Positions 17,476-25,594 of a stretch of 61,500 nt of DNA are shown in pieces; positions within the stretch are counted from its first letter, which is position 1, and each line of letters begins with the position of its first letter. The notes under the pieces were generated by a model. The model worked only from the letters and a program-made list of their open reading frames with translations. It was not told the origin of the DNA and made no database searches. The position numbers were made by a program, and so were the translations under genes. The DNA lies in assembly GCF_005768555.2 (NCBI RefSeq), contig NZ_VCHX02000117.1:60126-121625 (forward strand), given 5' to 3'. Source of the DNA: Streptomyces sporangiiformans (GTDB taxonomy: Bacteria > Actinomycetota > Actinomycetes > Streptomycetales > Streptomycetaceae).

Positions 17476-17680
17476 GAGAACGCCCTTGACACCGGGGCGA
17501 TGATCCGTGCGGAGCAACTGGCCTGGTCGTACGTCGTGATGCGGGACGACGGCTACTGGAACGCCCATCTCGGGGACATCAACAGTCGCTCATGCTCGGC
17601 GCCAGAACTGTTCAGTTCACAGACCGGTCCGCTGTTCAAGTGCCGCTCATACGCCGACCACGTCGCGGCCACGTGGCCCG
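17476..17680. other. Intergenic, no confident gene
   Basis: Between the ATPase and the degraded hydrolase. A plus-strand frame from 17500 begins MIRAEQLAWSYVVMRDDGYW but soon loses coding character. It may be a remnant of a small gene. No RNA gene or clear promoter was recognised. Confidence 0.4.
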
Positions 17681-18005
17681 TCAGCCTTCGCCCACGGCGG
17701 TCCAGAACCGTTCCAGCGCGTCGGCGGCGCTGCCGGGGTCGTTGCTGGATCACCAGCCCGGGGGTGGCGGCGGGGGCGGAATGCTCGCCACATCCATGGC
17801 CCAACTCCAGGTCGAAACAGAGGAGTTCATGGCCACCCGCGCCACCAGCAGTGCGCCCCAGTCGTGCCCGACCAGGTCCCGGCCCGTCGACCCCTCGCAG
17901 CTCCTGCTCCAGCCACTGGACGTACTCGTCCATGGTGGCGCCGAACCGGGCGGGACGCGGCACCCCGAACCCGGGCAGGTCCAGGGCTGCCGAGTCGGTC
18001 GACAC
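17681..18005 (-). pseudogene. Degraded alpha/beta hydrolase
   Basis: Remains of an alpha/beta hydrolase spread over several frames. ALDLPGFGVPRPARFGATMDEYVQWLEQEL is read from 18005 (residue run abbreviated by frame), then a frame change gives LVGHDWGALLVARVAMNSS, which is the nucleophile elbow with Asp. After a large internal deletion a third frame gives PGSAADALERFWTAVGEG and a stop at 17681. The N-terminal strands and the whole cap region are missing. About 110 codons remain of an expected 280-300. It marks sequence decay in the 16.2-18.2 kb interval. Confidence 0.7.
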
Positions 18006-18217
18006 CTTCGCGTGGGAGGTCGGATGATCCCGCGCGGGCGGCGCTCTGCCCGCCGATCGACGGGAGACGGGATCCGCGCGGTCGGCCGGGACCGGGTACG
18101 CGACATGCCCGTCCGACCGTCATCGCTGACAACGGCGGCCGTCCGCAAGCGGTTCACTCGGGGAGCGGTTGGTTCAAGGCTTCAGTCTCGGTGCCTCGCC
18201 CGTCTCTTCTCAGCGGG
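18006..18217. other. Intergenic, no gene seen
   Basis: About 210 bp between the hydrolase remnant and the tetR stop. Open frames here have no recognisable domain or codon-use support. It may hold lost 5' sequence of the hydrolase pseudogene. Confidence 0.4.
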
Positions 18218-18883
18218 TCACTCCTCCCCGCCGGTCAGGCGGCTCGTGACGGGGGCCAGCCACAGGCCGACGATCGCGTCGATCAGCCCGGTGGCGGCGT
18301 CGTGCCAGCACGAGCGGGCCGTGGGGGCGCTCTCGGCGAGCGCACGTTCACGCTCGGCGCACACGTGCAGGATCAGCTGGCGCGCCATGTCGGAGCGCTC
18401 GGCGTGCACCTCGACCGGCAGCTCGGACAGGCACCGGTGCAGTCGTTCCAGGATCCGCCGCAGTGTGGGGGAGGTGAGGGACTCCTCGACCATGATCTGA
18501 CGGAGGGCGGGGTCGGTCATCACCTGGGCGCTGAACCGCGCGTACCAGCTCGGGCTGCCCAGGGCCGCCAGATGCTCGGTGAGCGGGCGTACCAGGCAGG
18601 CCACCCAGTCCCGCAGTTCGGTGGAGTCGCCGATCTCGGCCAGCATCCGTACGCGCGCCCGCTCGACCTGTTCGGTGTGTCTGCGGGCGATGGCGAGCAC
18701 CAGGTCGGCCTTGGTGCCGAAGTGATAGCCGACCGCGGCGTTGTTGCCCTGCCCGGCCGCCTCGCTGACCTGACGGTTCGACACCGCGTACACACCGCGC
18801 TCGGCGAACAGCCGCTCCGCCGTCGTCAGAATCAGTTCTCGCGTCGCGCTGACCTGCGCGGCCCGTACGGTGCCGGCCGGCAT
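18218..18883 (-). CDS. TetR-family transcriptional regulator
   Basis: A 221-residue TetR regulator. The N-terminal helix-turn-helix is clear: ATRELILTTAERLFAERGVYAVSNRQVSEAAGQGNNAAVGYHFGTKADLVLAI at about residues 13-63 (several frames of the motif). The C-terminal ligand domain resembles that of the DUF/TetR type that senses small hydrophobics. ATG 18883 follows the P450 stop by only two bases (TGA-CG-ATG), so it is translated from the P450 message. It probably represses the P450 promoter around 20233-20321. Confidence 0.9.
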   Translation of the reverse strand: MPAGTVRAAQVSATRELILTTAERLFAERGVYAVSNRQVSEAAGQGNNAAVGYHFGTKADLVLAIARRHTEQVERARVRMLAEIGDSTELRDWVACLVRPLTEHLAALGSPSWYARFSAQVMTDPALRQIMVEESLTSPTLRRILERLHRCLSELPVEVHAERSDMARQLILHVCAERERALAESAPTARSCWHDAATGLIDAIVGLWLAPVTSRLTGGEE

Positions 18884-18885
18884 CG

Positions 18886-20214
18886 TCACCACCTCACCGG
18901 GACTTCGCTCAGTCCGCCGATGACAAGGCCCTCGACGCGGCGCAGGTCCTCCGGCGGCACGGCAAGCTCCAGGGAGGGGAGCCGGCGCAGCAGCACCTCG
19001 AGCACGGCCTGCAACTCGGTGCGGGCCAGTGCCTGGCCCAGACACGAGTGGGGCCCGACGCCGAACGCCAGATGAGGGTTCGGGGCGCGGTCGAGCATCA
19101 TCTCCTCGGCCGCGTCGAAGGCCGTCTCGTCACGGTTGGCCGCGGCCATGCTGCACATCACGGTGGTGCCGCGGGGCAGCACGGTGCCGGCCACCTCGAC
19201 CTCCTCGGCGATGTACCGCGGCATGCCCAGCCCCGGGTTGGCGTCGAGCCGCAGTGCCTCTTCCACCGTGGAACGCACCAACGACCGGTCCGCCAGCAAC
19301 CGCTCCCAGAGCCGTCGGTCGGCCAGCAGCATGGCCACCATCTTCCCGATCATGTTGGCCGTGGTCTCGTGCCCGGCGATCAACAGGCCCTGACCGGTGG
19401 CCACCAGTTCCCTGTCGGACATCCGGTAGCCCCCGGGGCCGGCGGCCGTGGTGAGCTCACTGAGCAGGTCGTCGCCCGGCTTCGCTCGTTTGGCAGCGAT
19501 GTGGGCGGCCATGTACTCGACGAACTCCGCCTGCGCCGCGTCCACTTCCTGCTGCTGATACCGGGTCAGATTGAGCATGGTGTCCGACCAGTGGGCGAAC
19601 CGGTTCCGGTCCGCGTCGGGGACCCCGAGCAGATCGCAGATCACCCACACCGGCAGCGGGAAGCCCAGGCCCGCCTTCAGATCCACCGGGTGACCGCGCT
19701 TGACCATGTCGTCGATGAGCCGCTCGGCCATCGCCTCGATCCCCGGCCGCAGCGCGGCCATGCGCTTGGCCGTGAACCACTTGGTCAGCATCCGCCGCCA
19801 CCGCTGATGCGCCTCACCGGTCTGGGGGATGGCCGCCGCCATGTCGTCGTTGAACACGCCGCCCGACTCGGTGTCCGAGATCCGGGCCGCGTCGTCGGCG
19901 TCCAGCAGCCGGCCGAACCGCGGGTCCGACAGCACCTGCTTGACGTCCTCGAAGCGCGTCAGCAGCGACGCCTCGTCGCCACTGGGCAGCGTCACCCGCG
20001 CCACGGGGCACCGCTGTCGCAGCCGCTGCCACTCCTGCGGCGGACCCAGCGCCGTACGGCTGGACAACGGGTAGCTCAGCACCTGCTCGCCGGCGCCCCG
20101 CTCGCCACCGCCCTGTTTGCCGGCGCCTTGCCCGCTGTCGCCCTGCTTGCTGTCGCTCCGGCCCACCAGGTCCTCCTCCGATCCGGCAGCCCCCGCAAGA
20201 TCAGGCAAGCCCAT
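18886..20214 (-). CDS. Cytochrome P450
   Basis: A 442-residue soluble class I P450. The I-helix oxygen motif AGHETT is at 280-285, ExxR (EALR) at 319-322, and the heme-binding FGVGPHSCLG holds the axial Cys391. The first 45 residues after the start are an unusual Gly/Gln/Lys/Ser/Asp-rich, low-complexity segment not needed for the fold. The ATG at 20214 is used; an in-frame TTG at 20232 would add six residues, and neither has a strong ribosome site. No ferredoxin gene is adjacent. Coupled to a downstream tetR gene, so expression is likely ligand-induced. Confidence 0.93.
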   Translation of the reverse strand: MGLPDLAGAAGSEEDLVGRSDSKQGDSGQGAGKQGGGERGAGEQVLSYPLSSRTALGPPQEWQRLRQRCPVARVTLPSGDEASLLTRFEDVKQVLSDPRFGRLLDADDAARISDTESGGVFNDDMAAAIPQTGEAHQRWRRMLTKWFTAKRMAALRPGIEAMAERLIDDMVKRGHPVDLKAGLGFPLPVWVICDLLGVPDADRNRFAHWSDTMLNLTRYQQQEVDAAQAEFVEYMAAHIAAKRAKPGDDLLSELTTAAGPGGYRMSDRELVATGQGLLIAGHETTANMIGKMVAMLLADRRLWERLLADRSLVRSTVEEALRLDANPGLGMPRYIAEEVEVAGTVLPRGTTVMCSMAAANRDETAFDAAEEMMLDRAPNPHLAFGVGPHSCLGQALARTELQAVLEVLLRRLPSLELAVPPEDLRRVEGLVIGGLSEVPVRW

Positions 20215-20309
20215 CCCCGCAACGTCAGTCAAGCGCCTGCTTTAAAATGTCCGGAGTCAGCCCCCGCCGGTTGACGTGCAGCGGTACGCGCATCAGGAGG
20301 CCCGGAAAG

Positions 20310-20315
20310 TATGAT
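20310..20315 (+). promoter_or_regulatory. -10 element TATGAT for a probably leaderless gene
   Basis: TATGAT ends six bases before A20322 of the NUDIX start codon. That spacing would place transcription start on the ATG itself, giving a leaderless mRNA. A matching -35 hexamer is weak. Confidence 0.4.
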
Positions 20316-20321
20316 CAGCCA

Positions 20322-20858
20322 ATGTCTGACATGACCGAGACCACGCCCGGCTGGCTGACTTCCGACGAGCTCGAACTGTCGCGCGCCCGCATGCCGATCC
20401 TGTACGTCGAAGCCGTTCCCGTACGAGTCGACGACAGCGGCGAAGTCACCAGCATCGGGCTGCTCCTGCGCATCGGGGCGGACGGCACGGTCAGCCGCGC
20501 CCTCGTCTCCGGGCGCGTACTGCACCATGAACGAGTCCGGGACGCCCTCCTGCGCAATTTGGAAAAGGACCTCGGCCCGGTGGCGCTGCCCCGGGTCCCG
20601 GCCTCCTTGCAGCCCTTCACCGTCGCCGAGTACTTCCCGACGCAGGGGGTCACGCCGTTCCACGACCCCCGCCAGCACGCGGTGTCCCTCGCCTACATCG
20701 TCCCGGTGGCCGGCGACTGCCGCCCCCGGCAGGACGCCCTGGACCTGGTCTGGTTCAGCCCCCAGGAGGCCTCATCGCCTCTGGTCCAGAACGAGATGCC
20801 CGGCGGGCAGGGAGTCCTCCTCAAGCAGGCTCTCGCACACGTCGGCTGCCTCTCCTGA
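20322..20858 (+). CDS. DUF4916/NUDIX-like hydrolase family protein
   Basis: A 178-residue protein of the actinobacterial DUF4916 group, distantly NUDIX-like. Recognisable parts are GWLTSDELELSRARMPILYVEAVPVRVD, LLLRIGADGTVSRALVSGRVLHHERVRDALLRNLEKDLGP in place of the Nudix box, and VAEYFPTQGVTPFHDPRQHAVSLAYIVPV (motifs abbreviated to their order). The classical GX5EX7REUXEEXGU box is not complete, so catalytic activity is uncertain. Divergent from the P450 gene, with 107 bp between starts. A GNAT gene follows 33 bp after it. Confidence 0.7.
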   Translation: MSDMTETTPGWLTSDELELSRARMPILYVEAVPVRVDDSGEVTSIGLLLRIGADGTVSRALVSGRVLHHERVRDALLRNLEKDLGPVALPRVPASLQPFTVAEYFPTQGVTPFHDPRQHAVSLAYIVPVAGDCRPRQDALDLVWFSPQEASSPLVQNEMPGGQGVLLKQALAHVGCLS

Positions 20859-20891
20859 ACGAGGCCTCCATGGAAGGGAATTGAACCGGCC

Positions 20892-21437
20892 GTGACAGGT
20901 TCCGCGCCCATCATCCGCCCGGCGGCGTCCGGGGACCTCAAGGCCGTGGCCGACATCTACGCGCACTATGTGCGGCACACGGTGGCCACGTTCGAGGAGA
21001 CTCCGTGGCCCGTCGCGGCCTGGCAGCGACGGCTGGACGAACTCGCCGGAGGGGACCTGCCCTTCGTGATCGCCGAACTCTCCGGCGAGGTGGCCGGTTT
21101 CGCCTACGCCGGGCCTTGGCGGCCCAAGCCGGCCTACCGTCACACCGTGGAGGACACGATCTACCTCGCTCCCGGCTTCACCGGCCGGGGCCTGGGCGCC
21201 CCTCTCCTGGAGTCCGTGGTCACGGGTGCCGCCCGGGCCGGGATGCGCACGATGATCGCGGTCATCGCGGACACGGGCAGCGAGGCCTCGGCCGCACTGC
21301 ACCGCCGCTTCGGCTTCACGGACGTCGGCCTGCTGACGGACGTCGGTTACAAGCACGGCCGGTGGGTCGACACGCTGCTGATGCAGCGTTCTTTGAACCT
21401 ACAGGGCCGAGCCGACGACCGATCCGGCGGCAGCTGA
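20892..21437 (+). CDS. GNAT acetyltransferase, phosphinothricin N-acetyltransferase type
   Basis: A 181-residue PAT/Bar-family N-acetyltransferase. It has IIRPAASGDLKAVADIYAHYV at the start, GFAYAGPWRPKPAYRHTVEDTIYL near residue 75 and the acetyl-CoA loop GFTGRGLGAPLLESV near 100. LHRRFGFTDVGLLTDVGYKHGRWVD follows. Relatives acetylate phosphinothricin, methionine sulfone or other amino groups. GTG 20892 is used. Its last 39 bp overlap, tail to tail, the end of the AsnC-type regulator gene. Confidence 0.88.
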   Translation: MTGSAPIIRPAASGDLKAVADIYAHYVRHTVATFEETPWPVAAWQRRLDELAGGDLPFVIAELSGEVAGFAYAGPWRPKPAYRHTVEDTIYLAPGFTGRGLGAPLLESVVTGAARAGMRTMIAVIADTGSEASAALHRRFGFTDVGLLTDVGYKHGRWVDTLLMQRSLNLQGRADDRSGGS

Positions 21438-22559
21438 TCGAGGTCCTTGGGGATGCCGGAGCGGTACTACTCCGACGCAGCGGCCGTCATGGTCGAGCAG
21501 GTGCCCCATGTGCTTGATCGTGCGCAGCACCACCGAGCGATCGGCGACGGTGAGGCGCGGCAACCTGCGGGACAGGTGGGCCTCGAAGGCGTGCACATCC
21601 CGCAGGTCGCGCAGCCAGACGTCGATCACCAGATTGTGCGGGCCGGCCGTGATCGCGCAGGAGCGGACCTCGCGCACACCGGCCAGCACGCGGCTGGTCT
21701 CCTCCACGTGCTGCCCCGGTACCGATGCGAAGTACACGGCGGACAGCGGCCATCCCGACAGTGGCCGGGCCAGATCGCAGCGCAGGCTCAGGCGTGAGGC
21801 AACCAGTGACTGCACTCTGCGGCGCACCGTGGTCAGGCTCGTGTCGGTCGCCAGCGCCAGGTCGCGCAGCGACATGCGTCCGTCCACGCTCAGCAGTTCC
21901 AGCAGGCGCGCGTCCAGGGCGTCCCAACGCGCCACGGCCGCGGGCACGGGCCGACCGGTCGGGGGAACAGCCGCCTGGATGCGCGCGCTCTGGGAGTCGT
22001 CCAGGCTGCGCAGCCGCCATCGGCTGCCCTCGGTGGAGACGCCGGTCGACACATGGGTACGCGTCGCCCGTACCCCTGGTGTCCGCTGGAACAGCAGCGT
22101 GGTGACGCGGGCCAGCTCATCCAGGCTCCGGGCCTGTACGGAGGCCACCAGATCCCGGCCGCCCGCCGTGAGCTTGAGGTTCGCCACCGCGGGGTCCGCC
22201 GCGAGAGTCCGCGCCACGTCCTCGGCCACACCCGGCTCGATGTCGACCTCGACCACACCGCTCACCACGATCCGGGAGTTGGACAGCCGCGGATAGGCGG
22301 TCACCCACGCCAGGCCCGCCTCCTCCAACCGGTGCCAGCGCCGCGCGGCGGTGACCGGGTTGACCCCGAGTACCTCGCCCACCAGCGTCCACGGTGCCCT
22401 GGGGTGGATCTGCAGGGCGTGGACGACAGCGCGGTCGAGTTCGTCGAGCTCCACACCGGTGTCCGCGGCCGCCGCGGCGCCGGCCGCCGCCTTGGTCGCG
22501 GCGGTGGTCGCAGCGGTGGCCGCGGCTGCTTGCTCAGCGGCACAATCCTGCACACCCAT
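21399..22559 (-). CDS. Lrp/AsnC-family regulator with two repeats
   Basis: A 386-residue regulator made of two AsnC-type units. First HTH is ELDELDRAVVHALQIHPRAP... at about 36-80. Second HTH is DALDARLLELLSVDGRMSLRDLALATDTSLTTVRRRV at about 215-255. Each is followed by a RAM-like ligand domain. The N-terminus is an Ala-rich tract. ATG 22559 was chosen on codon use; ATG 22634 has a better ribosome site (AAGGGAG) but its 25 extra codons are unusual for this genome (AGA, AAA, GCA). Divergent from the amidohydrolase-AbgT pair it probably controls. Confidence 0.85.
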   Translation of the reverse strand: MGVQDCAAEQAAAATAATTAATKAAAGAAAAADTGVELDELDRAVVHALQIHPRAPWTLVGEVLGVNPVTAARRWHRLEEAGLAWVTAYPRLSNSRIVVSGVVEVDIEPGVAEDVARTLAADPAVANLKLTAGGRDLVASVQARSLDELARVTTLLFQRTPGVRATRTHVSTGVSTEGSRWRLRSLDDSQSARIQAAVPPTGRPVPAAVARWDALDARLLELLSVDGRMSLRDLALATDTSLTTVRRRVQSLVASRLSLRCDLARPLSGWPLSAVYFASVPGQHVEETSRVLAGVREVRSCAITAGPHNLVIDVWLRDLRDVHAFEAHLSRRLPRLTVADRSVVLRTIKHMGHLLDHDGRCVGVVPLRHPQGPRSAAAGSVVGSAL

Positions 22560-22653
22560 GGACGGCGCTTCTCTGCGCACGTCCGGGGAATCCGGCGTGA
22601 AGCCTGCATCGCAACACCAGGATTTCTTCCGCATTCCACACTCCCTTCGCCTG

Positions 22654-22682
22654 TTCCCGACAACGGAATTCCCGACCACGGA
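22654..22682. promoter_or_regulatory. 14-bp direct repeats, candidate AsnC-type operator
   Basis: TTCCCGACAACGGA (22654-22667) and TTCCCGACCACGGA (22669-22682) differ at one base and begin 15 bp apart. They lie between the divergent regulator and amidohydrolase genes, the second touching the ribosome site. GGAATTCC is formed at the junction. Confidence 0.45.
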
Positions 22683-22698
22683 GGAGTGACCGCGCCCT

Positions 22699-23991
22699 AT
22701 GACGCAAGCCACCACGGCACCGGGGGACGCCCGGACCGCCCTGCGGATCCACAACGCCCGGCTCATCGACGGCACCGGCTCGTCCCCCGTCGACGACGCC
22801 GTCGTCACCATCGATGCCCAGGGGACCATCACCTACGCCGGAGCCGCCGCGATAGCTCCCCCGGCCGCCGACGACGCCTCGACGGTCCGCGCCGTCGACG
22901 CCGGCGGCCGCACCGTACTTCCGGGTTTCTTCGACTGCCACGTCCACCTCGCCTACGCGCAGGGCTCGCCGCCCGGCCGCCGCGCGGAGCTCGACCCGGT
23001 CCTGGTCACCCTGGACACGGTCACGCGGCTGCGGCAGACCCTCGACGCCGGCATCACCAGCGCCCGCGACCTGGGCGGTCTGTCGGCGGGCTTCCGCACG
23101 GCCGTCGAAACCGGACGGGTCGTGGGGCCGCGGCTGCACACGGCCGTACGGATCATCAGTCACACCGGCGGACACGCCGACGTACGCCTGCGCGACGGCA
23201 CCGATCTGAGCGCCGGGATGTCCGAGATCGCCGACAGCACCGACGCGGCCCGGCTCGCCGTGCGCCGGGTGCTGCGCGACGGCGCCGACCTGGTCAAGGT
23301 CTGCGCCACGGGCGGCATGGGCAGCCCCTATGACGACCCCGACGACGAGGGCCTGTTGGAGGAGGAGATCCGGGCCGTCGTGGACGAGGCCCGGCGCCAC
23401 GGCGGCAGGCCGGTCGCCGCCCACGCCCAGGGCAACGCGGGCATCCTCAACGCGCTTCGCGGCGGCGTGACCAGCATCGAGCACGGTTACGGACTGGACG
23501 AGCGGGCGCTGGACCTGGCCGGTGAGCGCGGTGTCTTCGTCGTGCCGACGCTGTCCACCGTGTACGCGGGCATCAACAAGGACACGATGCCGGACTACCA
23601 CTACCAGAAGAAGGTCCGCTGGTCCGGCACCACCAAGGAGAACATCGCCCGGGCCATCGAGTACGGCGCCCGGATCGCGCTCGGCACCGACGCCGCCGTC
23701 GGTCCGCACGGCGTGAACCTGATGGAGCTCAGCTATCTGGTGGACCTGGGCATGGACCCCATGGCCGCCATCGTCGCCGGCACCCGCACCTCCGCCGAAC
23801 TCCTCGGCGTCGCCGACCGGTTGGGCACTCTCGCCCCCGGGCGCACGGCCGACCTGATCATCTGCGACGGCGATCCGCTCCGGGACATCGGTGTCCTCGG
23901 TGATCCCGCCCGCATCGTGTGCGTCGTCCAGGACGGCGTCGTCCGCAAGGACCTCCTTCTCCCAGCGGCTCCGATCGGAAGGCAGCCCTGA
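22699..23991 (+). CDS. Metal-dependent amidohydrolase (prolidase/imidazolonepropionase-like)
   Basis: A 430-residue binuclear amidohydrolase. The metal ligands are HxH in FFDCHVHLAY (about 78), the carboxylated Lys in LVKVCATGG (about 201), His in VAAHAQGN, His in IEHGYG and Asp in LGTDAAVG. Characterised relatives cleave Xaa-Pro, Xaa-Arg or N-acyl amino acids. A GGAGGAG site is 12 bases before ATG 22699. It overlaps the transporter start as TGATG. With the AbgT permease it looks like an uptake-and-hydrolysis pair for a dipeptide or N-acylated amino acid. Confidence 0.9.
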   Translation: MTQATTAPGDARTALRIHNARLIDGTGSSPVDDAVVTIDAQGTITYAGAAAIAPPAADDASTVRAVDAGGRTVLPGFFDCHVHLAYAQGSPPGRRAELDPVLVTLDTVTRLRQTLDAGITSARDLGGLSAGFRTAVETGRVVGPRLHTAVRIISHTGGHADVRLRDGTDLSAGMSEIADSTDAARLAVRRVLRDGADLVKVCATGGMGSPYDDPDDEGLLEEEIRAVVDEARRHGGRPVAAHAQGNAGILNALRGGVTSIEHGYGLDERALDLAGERGVFVVPTLSTVYAGINKDTMPDYHYQKKVRWSGTTKENIARAIEYGARIALGTDAAVGPHGVNLMELSYLVDLGMDPMAAIVAGTRTSAELLGVADRLGTLAPGRTADLIICDGDPLRDIGVLGDPARIVCVVQDGVVRKDLLLPAAPIGRQP

Positions 23992-25589
23992 TGTCCTCAT
24001 TGACCAACCTCCCGGCCCCCGGCAGCGAATCGCCGGACACGCGGCGGCCGACCGGCATCGACCGCGTGCTGTCCCTCATTGAGCGAGCGGGCAACGCCCT
24101 GCCCAACCCGATTCTGCTGTTCACCGGCCTCTTCGTGCTGCTGGCCGTCGTATCCACCGCGCTCGCGCTGGCGGACGTGTCCGTCGCCGTCCCCGGCACC
24201 GACGAGACGAAGTCCATCACCGGGCTGTTCACCGGCGAGGGGGTGCGCTGGCTGACGGAGAATCTCATCACCAACTTCGCCACGTTCCCGCCCATCGCCG
24301 CCGTTCTGCTCATGATCATGGCCGTGGGCGTCGCGGAGAAGGCCGGACTCCTGGAGACCGTCATGCGGGCCACGCTGGCCCGCGCGCCGCGTGCGGTCCT
24401 GCCGTACCTGCTGGCGCTGATCGCCTGCCAGGCGCACATGATCAGCGACGTCGCCGCCATCGTGCTCCCACCGCTGGCGGCCGTGGTCTTCAAGAGCGCC
24501 GGGCGCCACCCCGTGGCCGGCCTGATCGGCGGATTCGCGTGCGTCGGCGCCGGTTACGCGGCCGGGTTCACGATCGGCTCGCTGGACGCCCTCTACATCG
24601 GCATCACCCAGCAGGCGGCCTCGGTGCTGCCGGCCGCCGAGGGCCTCGACCTGAACTTGCTCATCAACTACTTCTTCACCGCCTCCAGCAGCCTCGTGCT
24701 GGGCCTGCTGGGCGGCTTCCTCATCAGCCGCGTCCTCGAACCGCGCCTGGCCCCGTACGAGCCCACCGCGGACGAGCCGGACGAGCCGGACGAGCCGGAT
24801 GAGCCGGACGAGCCGGACTTCACCCTGACGCCGGCTCAGCGCCGGGGGCTGCTGTTCACCGCCCTGGTCGTCATCCTGTACGCGGGAGCGGTCCTGTCCC
24901 TGTGGCTGCCCGAAGGGGCGCCGCTGCGCGGCGAGGGCGGAGCCCTCGTACCCTCGCCCCTGCTCACCGGCGTCGTCCCGGTGCTGTTCGGCGCGTTCCT
25001 GCTGGCCGGGATCACCTACGGCTTCACGGTCAAGGCGCTGGCCGGCTCGGAGGGCGTGGTCACGGCGATGACCGACTCGGTGAAGAACATGTCGGGCTAC
25101 ATCGTCCTGATGTTCGTCGCCGCCCAGGTCATCGCCCTGTTCAATTGGTCCAACGTGGGGATCCTGCTCGCTGTGAAGGCTGCGGCGGGGCTCGACTCCA
25201 TCGGCCTGACCGGGTTCTGGGCGCTCATCGCCTTCGTCCTCCTGGTGTCCTGCCTCAACCTGTTCATCGTCTCCGGGTCCGCCCTGTGGTCGCTGGTCGG
25301 TCCCGTGTTCGTCCCGGCGTTCATGCTCCTGGGCATGAGCCCGGCCCTCAGTCAGGCCGCCTTCCGCATCGGCGACTCCGCCACCGGCATCATCACGCCG
25401 ATGAACCCGTATGTCTTCCTGCTGCTGGCGATGCTGCGCCAGTACGAACCGGAGGCACGCCTGGGCACGCTCATCTCCCGGCTGTCGATCTTCACCGTGC
25501 CCTTCCTCGTGGTGTGGCTCGCGATCCTGGGGATCTTCTACGGGTTCGATCTGCCGCTCGGGCCGGGTGCGCAGCTCGGCCTCAAGTGA
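23991..25589 (+). CDS. AbgT-family transporter
   Basis: A 532-residue integral membrane protein of the AbgT family (aminobenzoyl-glutamate importers and sulfonamide exporters). About 11-13 hydrophobic segments can be seen. Family motifs include ALPNPILLFTGLFVLL near residue 35, LLMIMAVGVAEKAGLLE, QAHMISDVAAIVLPPLAAVVF near 145, and LNLFIVSGSALWSLVGPVFVP followed by GDSATGIITPMNPYVF. A cytoplasmic loop carries five DEP units at 261-275. Start overlaps the amidohydrolase stop (TGATG), so the two are an operon. Whether it takes up or exports substrate is unknown. Confidence 0.93.
   Translation: MSSLTNLPAPGSESPDTRRPTGIDRVLSLIERAGNALPNPILLFTGLFVLLAVVSTALALADVSVAVPGTDETKSITGLFTGEGVRWLTENLITNFATFPPIAAVLLMIMAVGVAEKAGLLETVMRATLARAPRAVLPYLLALIACQAHMISDVAAIVLPPLAAVVFKSAGRHPVAGLIGGFACVGAGYAAGFTIGSLDALYIGITQQAASVLPAAEGLDLNLLINYFFTASSSLVLGLLGGFLISRVLEPRLAPYEPTADEPDEPDEPDEPDEPDFTLTPAQRRGLLFTALVVILYAGAVLSLWLPEGAPLRGEGGALVPSPLLTGVVPVLFGAFLLAGITYGFTVKALAGSEGVVTAMTDSVKNMSGYIVLMFVAAQVIALFNWSNVGILLAVKAAAGLDSIGLTGFWALIAFVLLVSCLNLFIVSGSALWSLVGPVFVPAFMLLGMSPALSQAAFRIGDSATGIITPMNPYVFLLLAMLRQYEPEARLGTLISRLSIFTVPFLVVWLAILGIFYGFDLPLGPGAQLGLK
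24771..24815 (+). repeat. Five tandem 9-bp units encoding (Asp-Glu-Pro)5
   Basis: GACGAGCCG is repeated five times with one GAT variant, in the coding sequence of the AbgT transporter. It sits in a predicted cytoplasmic loop, and copy number may vary between strains by slippage. Confidence 0.85.
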
Positions 25590-25594
25590 CCGCG

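Noticed and set aside
16194..18217. Mobile element or integration scar in the decayed interval
   Set aside because: Two broken genes are present, but no transposase, terminal inverted repeat, integrase or target duplication could be found.
18218..21437. Secondary-metabolite cluster around the P450
   Set aside because: There is no polyketide synthase, NRPS, terpene synthase or other core enzyme; a regulator-P450 pair with unrelated neighbours is more likely.
24771..24815. CRISPR or regulatory repeat array
   Set aside because: The 9-bp units are in frame inside the AbgT gene, encode DEP, and have no spacers.
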